Part shown: positions 34,967 to 42,096 of the stretch, piece after piece
Layout: the number at the start of each line of letters is the position of its first letter
How positions within the stretch are numbered: position 1 is the first letter of the stretch
Assembly (NCBI GenBank): GCA_002350855.1
Contig: DEFM01000002.1
Coordinates: 143,314 to 195,782, forward strand
From: Prevotellaceae bacterium UBA2852
Lineage (GTDB): Bacteria; Bacteroidota; Bacteroidia; Bacteroidales; Bacteroidaceae
Direction: 5' to 3'
DNA length: 52,469 nt
Notes under the pieces: model-generated
What the model saw: the letters and a program-made list of their open reading frames with translations, nothing else
The model's database searches: none
Told to the model about the DNA's origin: nothing
Made by a program: the position numbers and the translations under genes

Positions 34967-35029
34967 ACTTAAAAACTCATAAACTTAAAAACTCATAAAC
35001 TTAAAAACTCATAAACTCAAAAACTCATA
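34942..35029 (+). repeat. Array of 11 octamers between GH97 and the 5'-nucleotidase gene
   Basis: Perfect 8-bp register: AACTCATA alternates with AACTTAAA five times, with one AACTCAAA near the end, giving a 16-bp super-period. The array starts within the last codons of GH97 and stops 2 bp before the ATG at 35032. Sequence between units is absent, so this is not a CRISPR. Confidence 0.97.
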
Positions 35030-35031
35030 AT

Positions 35032-36606
35032 ATGAAAAAACTATTTCTTTTCGCATTAACCTTAATTGCTATTTCGGTTCATGCTCAAAACTACACACCT
35101 ACCAAGGTACGTGCTCACCGCATCGAAATCACTTCTGTACTCGACAAGAACATCGATGCCTCTGTTCTCGACTTTATGGCGCCTTACAAGGCAGGAGTCG
35201 ACAGCCTCACAGCACCCGTGCTTGGTGAGGCAGCAATGGAAATGACACCCGACCGTCCTGAGAGCCTTCTCTCCAACTGGGTAGCCGACGCCCTTCGTCA
35301 GGAATCCACCCGTTACGGAAAGATGGCCGACATCGGTCTATGCAATGTAGGCGGACTCCGTGCCAATATGCCCAAGGGCAAAGTCACCATCGGCGACATT
35401 GTGGAGATAGCACCCTTCGAAAACAAATTCTGCATGCTAACCCTCCGCGGCAGCGACCTCCTAGACCTCTTCAGCCAGATTGCCAAATCACTTGGTGAAG
35501 GCATAAGCGGAGCACAGCTCGACATCTCTGCCGACGGCAAACTCCTCTCAGCTACCGTTGGTGGTAAAGCTATCAAGCCCAATGCCAAGTACACACTCGC
35601 TACTATCGACTATCTGGCTGAAGGCAACGACGGTTTGGTTGCTCTGAAGAAGGCTATTAAGAAACAAGTAATGAGCGACAACGTCCGTGATGTATATATG
35701 GAATACATTCGCCGTGAGACCGCTGCCGGCAGAACTCTTACCTCACAGATTGAGGGACGTATAACCATTGACGGGAAGCGTGCCGACCAGCTTGTCCGTG
35801 AAGTGAAGGTAAGCGGAGAGAAACAGCTAACCATTCTTCACACCAGCGACTCACACTCATGCATCTATCCCATCAATCCTAACTCTACAGACAAGAAGCG
35901 TGCCAACAAGGGTGGTTATCTGCGCCGTCTTGCACTCATCAACGACCTGCGTGCCGACAATCCAGACCTCCTGCTCGTTGATTGCGGTGACTTCTCACAA
36001 GGCTCAGCCTACTACAATCTCTACAAGGGCGAGGTAGAAGTAGGACTCATGAACCTCATGGGCTACGATGTAGCCACCATCGGCAACCACGAGTTCGATT
36101 TCGGAATCGACAACATGGTACGCATATTCCGTATGGCAGAATTCCCCATTGTATGCTGCAACTACGACTTCGGCACTACACCTCTCAAGGACATCGTAAA
36201 GCCATATACCATTATCGAAAAGAACGGTCTGAAAATAGGTGTAATTGGTGTTGGACCTATGCTCGAAGGACTGGTAAGCACCAAGAACTATGAAGGAATT
36301 ACCTATCTGGATCCTGTAGCAAGCGCTAATCCTATCGCTGCAAAACTCAAAAACGAAGATCATTGCGATCTCGTGATTGTACTATCACACCTCGGTCTTA
36401 TCAAGGAACTTGAAGGCGCTATGCCCGACCCCGAATTCATTGCAGGTATGCACCACATCGATGCAGTCTTTGGCGGACACAGCCACTCTTACCTTACCGA
36501 TCCTGTTTACTACAAGAATGCAGACGGCAAGGAGATTCCTTGCGACCACCAAGGCAAACACGCACAGTATGTAGGTATCCTCCAGTTTGACCTCAAGAAG
36601 AAATAA
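35032..36606 (+). CDS. 5'-nucleotidase-like protein with swapped domain order
   Basis: The product is 524 aa with signal peptide [19 protein letters not shown], so it is periplasmic. Residues about 40-245 are a 5'-nucleotidase C-terminal (substrate-binding) domain: [53 protein letters not shown]. Residues about 264-520 are the metallophosphoesterase with metal ligands Asp273 and His275 (HTSDSHS), Asp317 or Asp320 (VDCGDFS), Asn352-His353 (GNHEFDFG), His453 (LSHLG) and His483/His485 (GGHSHS). Classical UshA-type enzymes have the opposite order. The start is 2 bp after the octamer array, and its stop overlaps the truA ATG (TAATG). Confidence 0.9.
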   Translation: MKKLFLFALTLIAISVHAQNYTPTKVRAHRIEITSVLDKNIDASVLDFMAPYKAGVDSLTAPVLGEAAMEMTPDRPESLLSNWVADALRQESTRYGKMADIGLCNVGGLRANMPKGKVTIGDIVEIAPFENKFCMLTLRGSDLLDLFSQIAKSLGEGISGAQLDISADGKLLSATVGGKAIKPNAKYTLATIDYLAEGNDGLVALKKAIKKQVMSDNVRDVYMEYIRRETAAGRTLTSQIEGRITIDGKRADQLVREVKVSGEKQLTILHTSDSHSCIYPINPNSTDKKRANKGGYLRRLALINDLRADNPDLLLVDCGDFSQGSAYYNLYKGEVEVGLMNLMGYDVATIGNHEFDFGIDNMVRIFRMAEFPIVCCNYDFGTTPLKDIVKPYTIIEKNGLKIGVIGVGPMLEGLVSTKNYEGITYLDPVASANPIAAKLKNEDHCDLVIVLSHLGLIKELEGAMPDPEFIAGMHHIDAVFGGHSHSYLTDPVYYKNADGKEIPCDHQGKHAQYVGILQFDLKKK

Positions 36607-37403
36607 TGCGTTTTTTCATCTATCTAAGCTACGATGGAGCCAACTACCACGGTTGGCAGATACAACCCAATGGGGTGAGCGTTCAGGAAACTCTCCAGAA
36701 CGCTCTCTCCACCATCTTGCGCCAACCCATCGAAGTCGTTGGAGCGGGCCGCACCGACGCCGGTGTCAACGCCTCCATGATGGTAGCCCACTTCGATGTA
36801 AATGAAGTTATCGACTATAGTCGCTTCGGGCAAAGCCCCGAAGAATTAATAATGAAGAGTGAAGAATTTATCCTTCGCCTCAACCGCATTCTTCCTCCTG
36901 ATATCGCTATTCAGCGCATTGTGCCGGTGACCGATGAAGCCCACGCACGCTTCTCTGCCACTTCGCGCACATACCATTATTACATCACGACAGAGAAGTC
37001 ACCCTTCTCCCGTCACTACTCCTATCGCTATCCTCATCCACTCAACATCGACCTAATGAACGAGGCGGCACAGGCTCTCTTCAACTACACCGACTTCACC
37101 TCATTCTCCAAGCTCCACACCGATGTCAAGACCAACAACTGCCGCATCATGGAAGTGCGTTGGGAGCAAGTGAGCGATACGGAATGGAAATTCACCATCA
37201 CAGCCGACCGATTCCTTCGCAACATGGTTCGCGCTATCGTCGGCACCCTTCTCGATGTAGGTCGAGGCGTCATCACCGTTGATCAGTTTCGTGCAATCAT
37301 AGAGAAAAAAGACCGCTGTTCCGCTGGCACCAGTGTCCCTGGCAACGCCCTCTTCCTCGCCAACATCACATATCCAGATAAAATCCAGACCAACCCCCTT
37401 TAA
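36606..37403 (+). CDS. truA: tRNA pseudouridine(38-40) synthase A
   Basis: This 265-aa enzyme isomerises uridines 38-40 in tRNA anticodon stems. The catalytic Asp51 lies in [11 protein letters not shown], where the family normally has GRTDAGVHA, so His is replaced by Asn. [17 protein letters not shown] and [21 protein letters not shown] are further family motifs. Residues about 78-88 ([14 protein letters not shown] region) look like an insertion relative to the family, matching a DNA element at 36824-36870. The ATG overlaps the preceding stop codon by one base. Confidence 0.93.
   Translation: MRFFIYLSYDGANYHGWQIQPNGVSVQETLQNALSTILRQPIEVVGAGRTDAGVNASMMVAHFDVNEVIDYSRFGQSPEELIMKSEEFILRLNRILPPDIAIQRIVPVTDEAHARFSATSRTYHYYITTEKSPFSRHYSYRYPHPLNIDLMNEAAQALFNYTDFTSFSKLHTDVKTNNCRIMEVRWEQVSDTEWKFTITADRFLRNMVRAIVGTLLDVGRGVITVDQFRAIIEKKDRCSAGTSVPGNALFLANITYPDKIQTNPL
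36824..36870 (+). repeat. Hairpin plus heptamer-containing insertion inside truA
   Basis: CTTCGGG (36824-36830) and CCCGAAG (36837-36843) form a perfect 7-bp hairpin. It is followed by AT-rich sequence containing GAAGAGTGAAGAA, which holds the TTCACTC heptamer in reverse. The segment looks like intergenic repeat DNA but stays in frame. Confidence 0.6.
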
Positions 37404-37436
37404 ACCTTTAAATCCCATAACCCGCAGTAGGAAACT

Positions 37437-37526
37437 ACCCCCTCCTTCACAGGGCAATCGCGCGTTCGCGTTCAAGCGATTGGTGACCGAAGGGAAGGTG
37501 TCTGTACGGGGGAGGGTCTTTCACTC
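37437..37526. repeat. Structured GC-rich intergenic element before the EamA gene
   Basis: Nested inverted repeats: CCTTC (37444-37448) with GAAGG (37489-37493) outside CAATCGC (37455-37461) with GCGATTG (37476-37482), and outer CCCTCC (37440-37445) with GGAGGG (37511-37516). It ends in one TTCACTC heptamer (37520-37526), 2 bp before the ATG. It resembles a REP-like or miniature mobile element. Confidence 0.6.
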
Positions 37527-37528
37527 TC

Positions 37529-38446
37529 ATGTGGCTCGCTTTAGCATTTCTCTCAGCATTCCTATTAGGATTCTACGACGTGTTTAAGAAGAAGTCGTTG
37601 AAAGCCAATGCCGTGATTCCGGTACTGACACTCAACACTCTCTTCTCGTCAATCATATTCCTGCCCTTTATTCTCCTTTCCGCCAATGGTGTGATTGGAG
37701 AGGAATCACTCTTCTTCACCCATAGCTACGGATGGGCAGAGCACCGCTTCATCCTGCTCAAGTCGTGCATAGTCCTGGCTTCTTGGCTCTTCGGCTATTT
37801 CGGCATCAAGAACCTGCCGCTAACTATAGTTGGACCAATCAATGCCACTCGTCCCGTTATGGTGCTCATCGGTGCACTCACCTTCTTCGGAGAGAAGCTC
37901 TCACTCTTCCAGTGGCTTGGAGTCATCACAGCTATGATAGGACTCTATCTCCTCTCCCGCAGCGGCAAGAAGGAAGGCATCGACTTCAAGCACAACAAAT
38001 GGATTATCTTCGTGCTTCTCTCCAATATCCTCGGAGCCATATCCGGGCTTTACGACAAATTCCTCATGGCACCTGAGTCGGCAGGCGGAGTTGGTCTTGA
38101 CAAGATGGCTGTTCAATCCTGGTACAACATCTACCAGCTCGGCATGATGACTCTCATGCTCCTGCTTCTATGGTATCCCGTGCGTCACCGTACCACCCCT
38201 TTCCACTGGACATGGACCATTATCTTCATCAGTGTATTCCTCTCCGCTGCCGATTTCATGTATTTCTATGCACTCAGCCACGACGGAGCCATGATCAGCA
38301 TCGTCTCCATGATTCGTCGAGGCAGCGTACTAGTCAGCTTCGCCTTCGGTGCCTTAGCCTTCCATGAGAAAAACCTCCGGGCCAAAGCCATCGACCTTGC
38401 CCTCGTCCTCCTCTCCATGATCTTCCTCTTCATCGGCAGCAAGTAA
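37529..38446 (+). CDS. EamA/DMT-family transporter
   Basis: This 305-aa inner-membrane protein has about ten TM helices in two EamA repeats. The first is LALAFLSAFLLGFYDVFKKKSLKANAVIPVLTLN to VMVLIGALTFFGEKLSLFQWLGVITAMIGLYLLS. The second starts at WIIFVLLSNILGAISGLYDKFLM and ends at VSFAFGALAFHEKNLRAKAIDLALVLLSMIFLFIGSK. The conserved end-of-repeat pattern GExL...GxxLI is recognisable. Substrate cannot be read from sequence (metabolite or nucleotide-sugar efflux occur in the family). Its upstream gap holds the structured element. Confidence 0.87.
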   Translation: MWLALAFLSAFLLGFYDVFKKKSLKANAVIPVLTLNTLFSSIIFLPFILLSANGVIGEESLFFTHSYGWAEHRFILLKSCIVLASWLFGYFGIKNLPLTIVGPINATRPVMVLIGALTFFGEKLSLFQWLGVITAMIGLYLLSRSGKKEGIDFKHNKWIIFVLLSNILGAISGLYDKFLMAPESAGGVGLDKMAVQSWYNIYQLGMMTLMLLLLWYPVRHRTTPFHWTWTIIFISVFLSAADFMYFYALSHDGAMISIVSMIRRGSVLVSFAFGALAFHEKNLRAKAIDLALVLLSMIFLFIGSK

Positions 38447-38614
38447 GGTTTTATTAAAACACACAATGAATCGGGGAATCTGTGCCCTTGATTCTTGGCG
38501 AATATAGAGTGCAAAAGCAACAAGAGTACAGAGAAACATAAGGAGAACAGCACTTAACAGATATTGACTCTTCGTTTTTATGAAATTTTCAAGTACTTGG
38601 AAATATTTTTTCAT
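38354..38614 (-). CDS. Possible small membrane protein (doubtful)
   Basis: This frame of 86 aa begins MKKYFQVLENFIKTKSQ and has one strong TM segment, YLLSAVLLMFLCTLVAFALYI. The last ~30 residues, very acidic, are antisense to the EamA gene and look like a shadow. The frame occupies most of the otherwise empty 38447-38760 gap. No -7 box is visible upstream on this strand. It may be a real short gene with a random tail or chance. Confidence 0.25.
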   Translation of the reverse strand: MKKYFQVLENFIKTKSQYLLSAVLLMFLCTLVAFALYIRQESRAQIPRFIVCFNKTLLAADEEEDHGEEDEGKVDGFGPEVFLMEG

Positions 38615-38647
38615 ATATTTATAAATATTTTTTCAAGTACTTGAAAA
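38590..38647. promoter_or_regulatory. Paired CAAGTACTTG palindromes upstream of the HU-like gene
   Basis: An 18-bp perfect palindrome TTTTCAAGTACTTGAAAA (38630-38647) and a near-copy with the same 10-bp core CAAGTACTTG (38590-38599) have centres 44 bp apart, about four helical turns. The DNA between is very AT-rich and holds a direct repeat AAATATTTTTTCA (38601-38613 and 38623-38635). This resembles a double operator. Confidence 0.5.
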
Positions 38648-38662
38648 TTTAACTATGATTTG

Positions 38663-38693
38663 TTGTTAAAATCTTTCAAGAGTTGTATCTTTG
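38663..38693 (+). promoter_or_regulatory. Promoter of the HU-like gene
   Basis: TTG (38663-38665), 20 bp, TATCTTTG (38686-38693), giving a leader of about 60 nt to the ATG at 38761. Confidence 0.8.
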
Positions 38694-38760
38694 TCTTGAA
38701 AGTTCAGTTATAGAATCCCAGTGCTGAGGATTAACGTTTTACCATCCAAAATTCAGAGCT

Positions 38761-39165
38761 ATGAGAGAAATTTCAAAATCAACATGCCTTTTCAAGGTAG
38801 GTCCTAAGAAAGTAGGCATAGGCGGTAAGAAACTAAAATATGTGGCGCGTCCGTATTATGCACCAAAGCAGTCAGAGAATGATACTATCGAACAGATTGT
38901 CCGCAACTTCGATGGCTTGCGTCCATATCAGGTTCGTGGTGTTGTAGATGCTATCGTCAATGATTTCCATAACCAAATCATGAAAGGCCATCCTATGAAG
39001 ATTGCTGGATTGGGCACATTCCGTCTGTCGTTCAACAGCACATCACGCGACACACCGGAGGGCTTCACTTCGGCAGACATCCTCAATCCTCACATCATCT
39101 TCACCCCAGAAAAGACACTTAAAAACTATATCCAAACCCACGTTGTGTTTGAAGAAGCCAAATAG
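38761..39165 (+). CDS. HU-family DNA-binding protein, Bacteroidota long type
   Basis: This 134-aa histone-like protein has an N-terminal extension (about 40 residues, LFKVGPKKVGIGGKKLKYVARPYYAPKQSENDTIEQI) before the HU fold. The fold contains PYQVRGVVDAIVNDFHNQIMKGHPMKIAGLGTFRLSFNSTS, with the GxGTF turn of HU/IHF. It is probably nucleoid-associated. Bacteroidota carry several paralogues. It is monogenic with its own promoter, and the paired palindromes upstream suggest dedicated control. Confidence 0.88.
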   Translation: MREISKSTCLFKVGPKKVGIGGKKLKYVARPYYAPKQSENDTIEQIVRNFDGLRPYQVRGVVDAIVNDFHNQIMKGHPMKIAGLGTFRLSFNSTSRDTPEGFTSADILNPHIIFTPEKTLKNYIQTHVVFEEAK

Positions 39166-39261
39166 TATTGGATATCCAAGAAAAAAGACATGAACTGAAA
39201 ACCATGTAAAAAAAATTTATGTGAAGTAAGTGAAGAAAAACTGGTAAAAGCGGTGTATTAC

Positions 39262-39292
39262 TTGCAGCATTCATTATTTCTGCTTATCTTTG
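39262..39292 (+). promoter_or_regulatory. Promoter of the CCA-adding enzyme gene
   Basis: TTG (39262-39264), 20 bp, TATCTTTG (39285-39292). The ATG is at 39315, so the leader is only about 15 nt. Confidence 0.8.
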
Positions 39293-39314
39293 CTTGATAA
39301 ATACAAATGCATAG

Positions 39315-40817
39315 ATGAGGACGTATACTGACGATGAGTTGCGCAAACTGATTTCGCGCCCAATTTTCAAACTGATTTCTCAGGTGGCAGATGCCGAGGG
39401 AATGGAATGTTATGTGATTGGGGGATATGTGCGCGACCTGTTTCTTGAACGCAGGTCGAAGGACATAGACTGTGTGGTTGTGGGCAGCGGAATCCAGATG
39501 GCGAAAGCTGTTGCGAAAGCCATTGAGCAACGAAGCGGAAGGAAAGTGCATGTAGCTGTATATGCCAATTTCGGTACTGCTCAACTGCACTTTGGAGGCG
39601 AGGAGATTGAGTTTGTCGGTGCACGACGAGAGAGCTACAGCCATGATTCCCGCAAACCGATTGTGGAGGACGGCACTCTGGAGGATGACCTGAACCGACG
39701 CGACTTCACCATCAACGCAATGGCTCTGTGTCTGAACGGTGAACGCTTCGGAGAACTGGTTGACCCGTTCGACGGTCTGATGGACTTGGAGGATGGCATC
39801 ATGCGTACCCCACTCGACCCCGACATCACCTTCAGCGACGATCCTCTGCGTATGCTGCGATGCATACGGTTCTCCGCTCAGTTGCATTTCGACATAGAGC
39901 CTGAGACTCGTGAAGCTCTGAAGCGCAATGCCTCTCGTCTGAAAATCATAAGCGGTGAGAGGATTCAGGATGAGTTCAACAAAATCCTGATGACGACAAC
40001 TCCAAGCCGAGGCATCTACGATCTCTACGACACAGGTCTGCTGCAGCAATTCCTGCCAGAACTATGCGAACTGGACAATGTGGAGACACGCAACGGTCGT
40101 GCCCACAAGAACAACTTCTACCACTCACTGGAAGTGTTGGACAATGTAGCGAGAACCACCACTAATCATCCAAGAGGGAAGAATTCACCAGAAGACAAGG
40201 AGAAGGAAGAGAAGGAGGATATGACTTTGTGGTTAAGATGGGCTGCGTTGCTGCACGATATTGGGAAACCGAAGAGTAAGCGATGGGACGATGCTCAGGG
40301 ATGGACGTTCCACAACCATAACTTCATAGGGATGAAGATGGTGCCGCAGATTTTCCGTAGGATGAAGCTACCACTCGATGCGAAGATGAAATATGTGCAG
40401 AAGCTGGTGGAACTCCACATGCGTCCAATAGCTATAGCTGACGACGAAGTGACGGACAGCGCCGTTCGTCGATTGCTCAGCGAGGCAGGTGACGACATCG
40501 ACGATCTGATGACGCTTTGCGAAGCGGACATCACTTCGAAGAACGAAGTCCGCAAACAGCGGTTCAGGGAGAATTTCCGTATGGTTCGCGAAAAACTCAC
40601 CGACCTGGTGGAGCGCGACTATAAGAGGCTATTCCAACCATGCATAGACGGCAACGAAATCATGGAGATGTTCCACCTGAAACCATCCAGGGAAGTTGGG
40701 TTGCTGAAATCGGCACTTAAGGAAGCAATTCTGGAAGAGACAATTCCCAACGAGCGCGAAGCAGCAATTGAATTTTTGCAAGCTGAAGCTAAGAAATTAA
40801 GAATTAAAATACATTAA
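39315..40817 (+). CDS. CCA tRNA nucleotidyltransferase / poly(A) polymerase family, HD domain
   Basis: This 500-aa protein adds or repairs the CCA end of tRNAs, needed here because the visible tRNA genes lack encoded CCA. The nucleotidyltransferase domain has GGYVRDLFL and KDIDCVVVG (the DxD metal site), then RRDFTINAMA and DDPLRMLRCIRFSAQL. An HD phosphohydrolase domain follows with WAALLHDIGKPKSKRW (about 305-320). Between them lies a charged stretch GKNSPEDKEKEEKEDM that looks like an insertion. Class II architecture fits cca. A poly(A) polymerase cannot be excluded from sequence alone. Confidence 0.9.
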   Translation: MRTYTDDELRKLISRPIFKLISQVADAEGMECYVIGGYVRDLFLERRSKDIDCVVVGSGIQMAKAVAKAIEQRSGRKVHVAVYANFGTAQLHFGGEEIEFVGARRESYSHDSRKPIVEDGTLEDDLNRRDFTINAMALCLNGERFGELVDPFDGLMDLEDGIMRTPLDPDITFSDDPLRMLRCIRFSAQLHFDIEPETREALKRNASRLKIISGERIQDEFNKILMTTTPSRGIYDLYDTGLLQQFLPELCELDNVETRNGRAHKNNFYHSLEVLDNVARTTTNHPRGKNSPEDKEKEEKEDMTLWLRWAALLHDIGKPKSKRWDDAQGWTFHNHNFIGMKMVPQIFRRMKLPLDAKMKYVQKLVELHMRPIAIADDEVTDSAVRRLLSEAGDDIDDLMTLCEADITSKNEVRKQRFRENFRMVREKLTDLVERDYKRLFQPCIDGNEIMEMFHLKPSREVGLLKSALKEAILEETIPNEREAAIEFLQAEAKKLRIKIH

Positions 40818-40860
40818 TGATGAATTAAGAATCAGATTATCGATGTGCGCCCTTCAACAT

Positions 40861-40884
40861 AACGATATAACGTTATAACGAAAT
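40861..40884 (+). repeat. Three tandem AACG-octamers before the GH105 gene
   Basis: AACGATAT, AACGTTAT, AACGAAAT in 8-bp register, with a TATAACGTTATA palindrome in the middle. They lie 41-65 bp before the ATG at 40926. No TAnnTTTG box was seen in the 108-bp gap. Confidence 0.75.
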
Positions 40885-40925
40885 ACTAATTAGACAAAGC
40901 GAAATAATTAAATAACATCAATTAT

Positions 40926-42086
40926 ATGAAACGAATATCAGCGTTATTTATCGGAGCGTTGCTCCTAGGAGCAAATGTGAATGCTCAGGATTTACCCGCT
41001 AAGCCTTATGCTCAGCAAGTGAAGAACGACGAAGCGCAGAACGTTCTGAAACTGATTGACAAAGTCAACACCTATTGGCAAAGCCATAACAAGGCTGAAT
41101 GTCGCGGATTTTGGGACAATGCCGCTTACTTCACCGGCAATCAGGCTGTGTATGAACTGACAGGCAATAAGGATTATCTTGACTATGCCCTGCGCTTTGC
41201 CCGTCACAACAACTGGAAAGGTGCTACCGAGGGCAACAAATCGAAATGGGAGTACAAGACCTATGGCGAAGGTATGCGCCACGTGCTCTTTGCCGACTGG
41301 CAGATTTGCTTCCAGATTTATATCGACCTGTATAAACTCGAACACAGGGCAGAACGCCTGGAACGTGCACTGGAGGTAATGACCTATCAGGCTTCAACTA
41401 ATGAACGTGACTACTGGTGGTGGAGCGACGCTCTGTACATGGGTCTGCCAATTTTCACCAAACTCTACACAATCACCCACGACCAGAAGTTACTCGACAA
41501 GCAGTATGAGTGTTTCGTATGGACGGACTCCCTGCTCTTCGACAATGAAGCTCAGCTCTACTATCGCGATGCGAAATATGTGTATCCGAAAGTTAAGACA
41601 GCCTGCAACGAAGGCAAGAGTTTCTGGGCAAGAGGCGACGGATGGGTTCTGGCAGGACTTGCAAAGGTGCTGCAGGATCTTCCAAAAGACTCAAAGTACC
41701 GTGCTTTCTACGTGAAGCGATTCCAGCAGCTGGCTGAAGGCGTTGCACGTTGCCAGCAGGAAGAGGGTTACTGGAGCCGTTCCATGCTCTGCGAAGAGGA
41801 TGCTCCCGGCTACGAAACCAGTGGAACAGCATTCTTCACCTATGGTATGCTCTGGGGGGTAAACAACGGATTGCTGCCAGCAGCTAAATACAAGCCTGTT
41901 ATCGACAAGGCATGGAAATACCTCTCCACCATTGCTCTTCAAGAGGATGGAAGCATCGGTTTCGTTCAGCCAATCGGAGAGAAACCCGACCCAACCCGCA
42001 AGGTTGATGCTCATTCTCAAGCACCATTCGGCACCGGTGCATGGCTTCTCGCCGCATGTGAATATGTTCGGTATAGTGAAAAATAA
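40926..42086 (+). CDS. Secreted GH105-family unsaturated glycuronyl hydrolase
   Basis: The product is 386 aa with signal peptide MKRISALFIGALLLGANVNAQ. It is an (alpha/alpha)6-barrel enzyme. WWWSDALYMGLPIFTKLY holds Asp168, matching the catalytic Asp of YteR-type GH105 enzymes (WxDxLYM). FWARGDGWVLAGLAKVL and PGYETSGTAFFTYGMLWGVN are further family motifs. Such enzymes remove unsaturated uronic acid from oligosaccharides made by polysaccharide lyases, typically rhamnogalacturonan. No lyase or SusC/D pair is in this window. Confidence 0.88.
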   Translation: MKRISALFIGALLLGANVNAQDLPAKPYAQQVKNDEAQNVLKLIDKVNTYWQSHNKAECRGFWDNAAYFTGNQAVYELTGNKDYLDYALRFARHNNWKGATEGNKSKWEYKTYGEGMRHVLFADWQICFQIYIDLYKLEHRAERLERALEVMTYQASTNERDYWWWSDALYMGLPIFTKLYTITHDQKLLDKQYECFVWTDSLLFDNEAQLYYRDAKYVYPKVKTACNEGKSFWARGDGWVLAGLAKVLQDLPKDSKYRAFYVKRFQQLAEGVARCQQEEGYWSRSMLCEEDAPGYETSGTAFFTYGMLWGVNNGLLPAAKYKPVIDKAWKYLSTIALQEDGSIGFVQPIGEKPDPTRKVDAHSQAPFGTGAWLLAACEYVRYSEK

Positions 42087-42096
42087 AGAATGAATC

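Noticed and set aside
34942..35029. CRISPR array
   Set aside because: Units are 8 bp in direct contact with no unique spacers, and there are no cas genes.
39258..40049. Open frame of 263 codons on the minus strand
   Set aside because: It is antisense to the CCA-adding enzyme and has no recognisable motifs.
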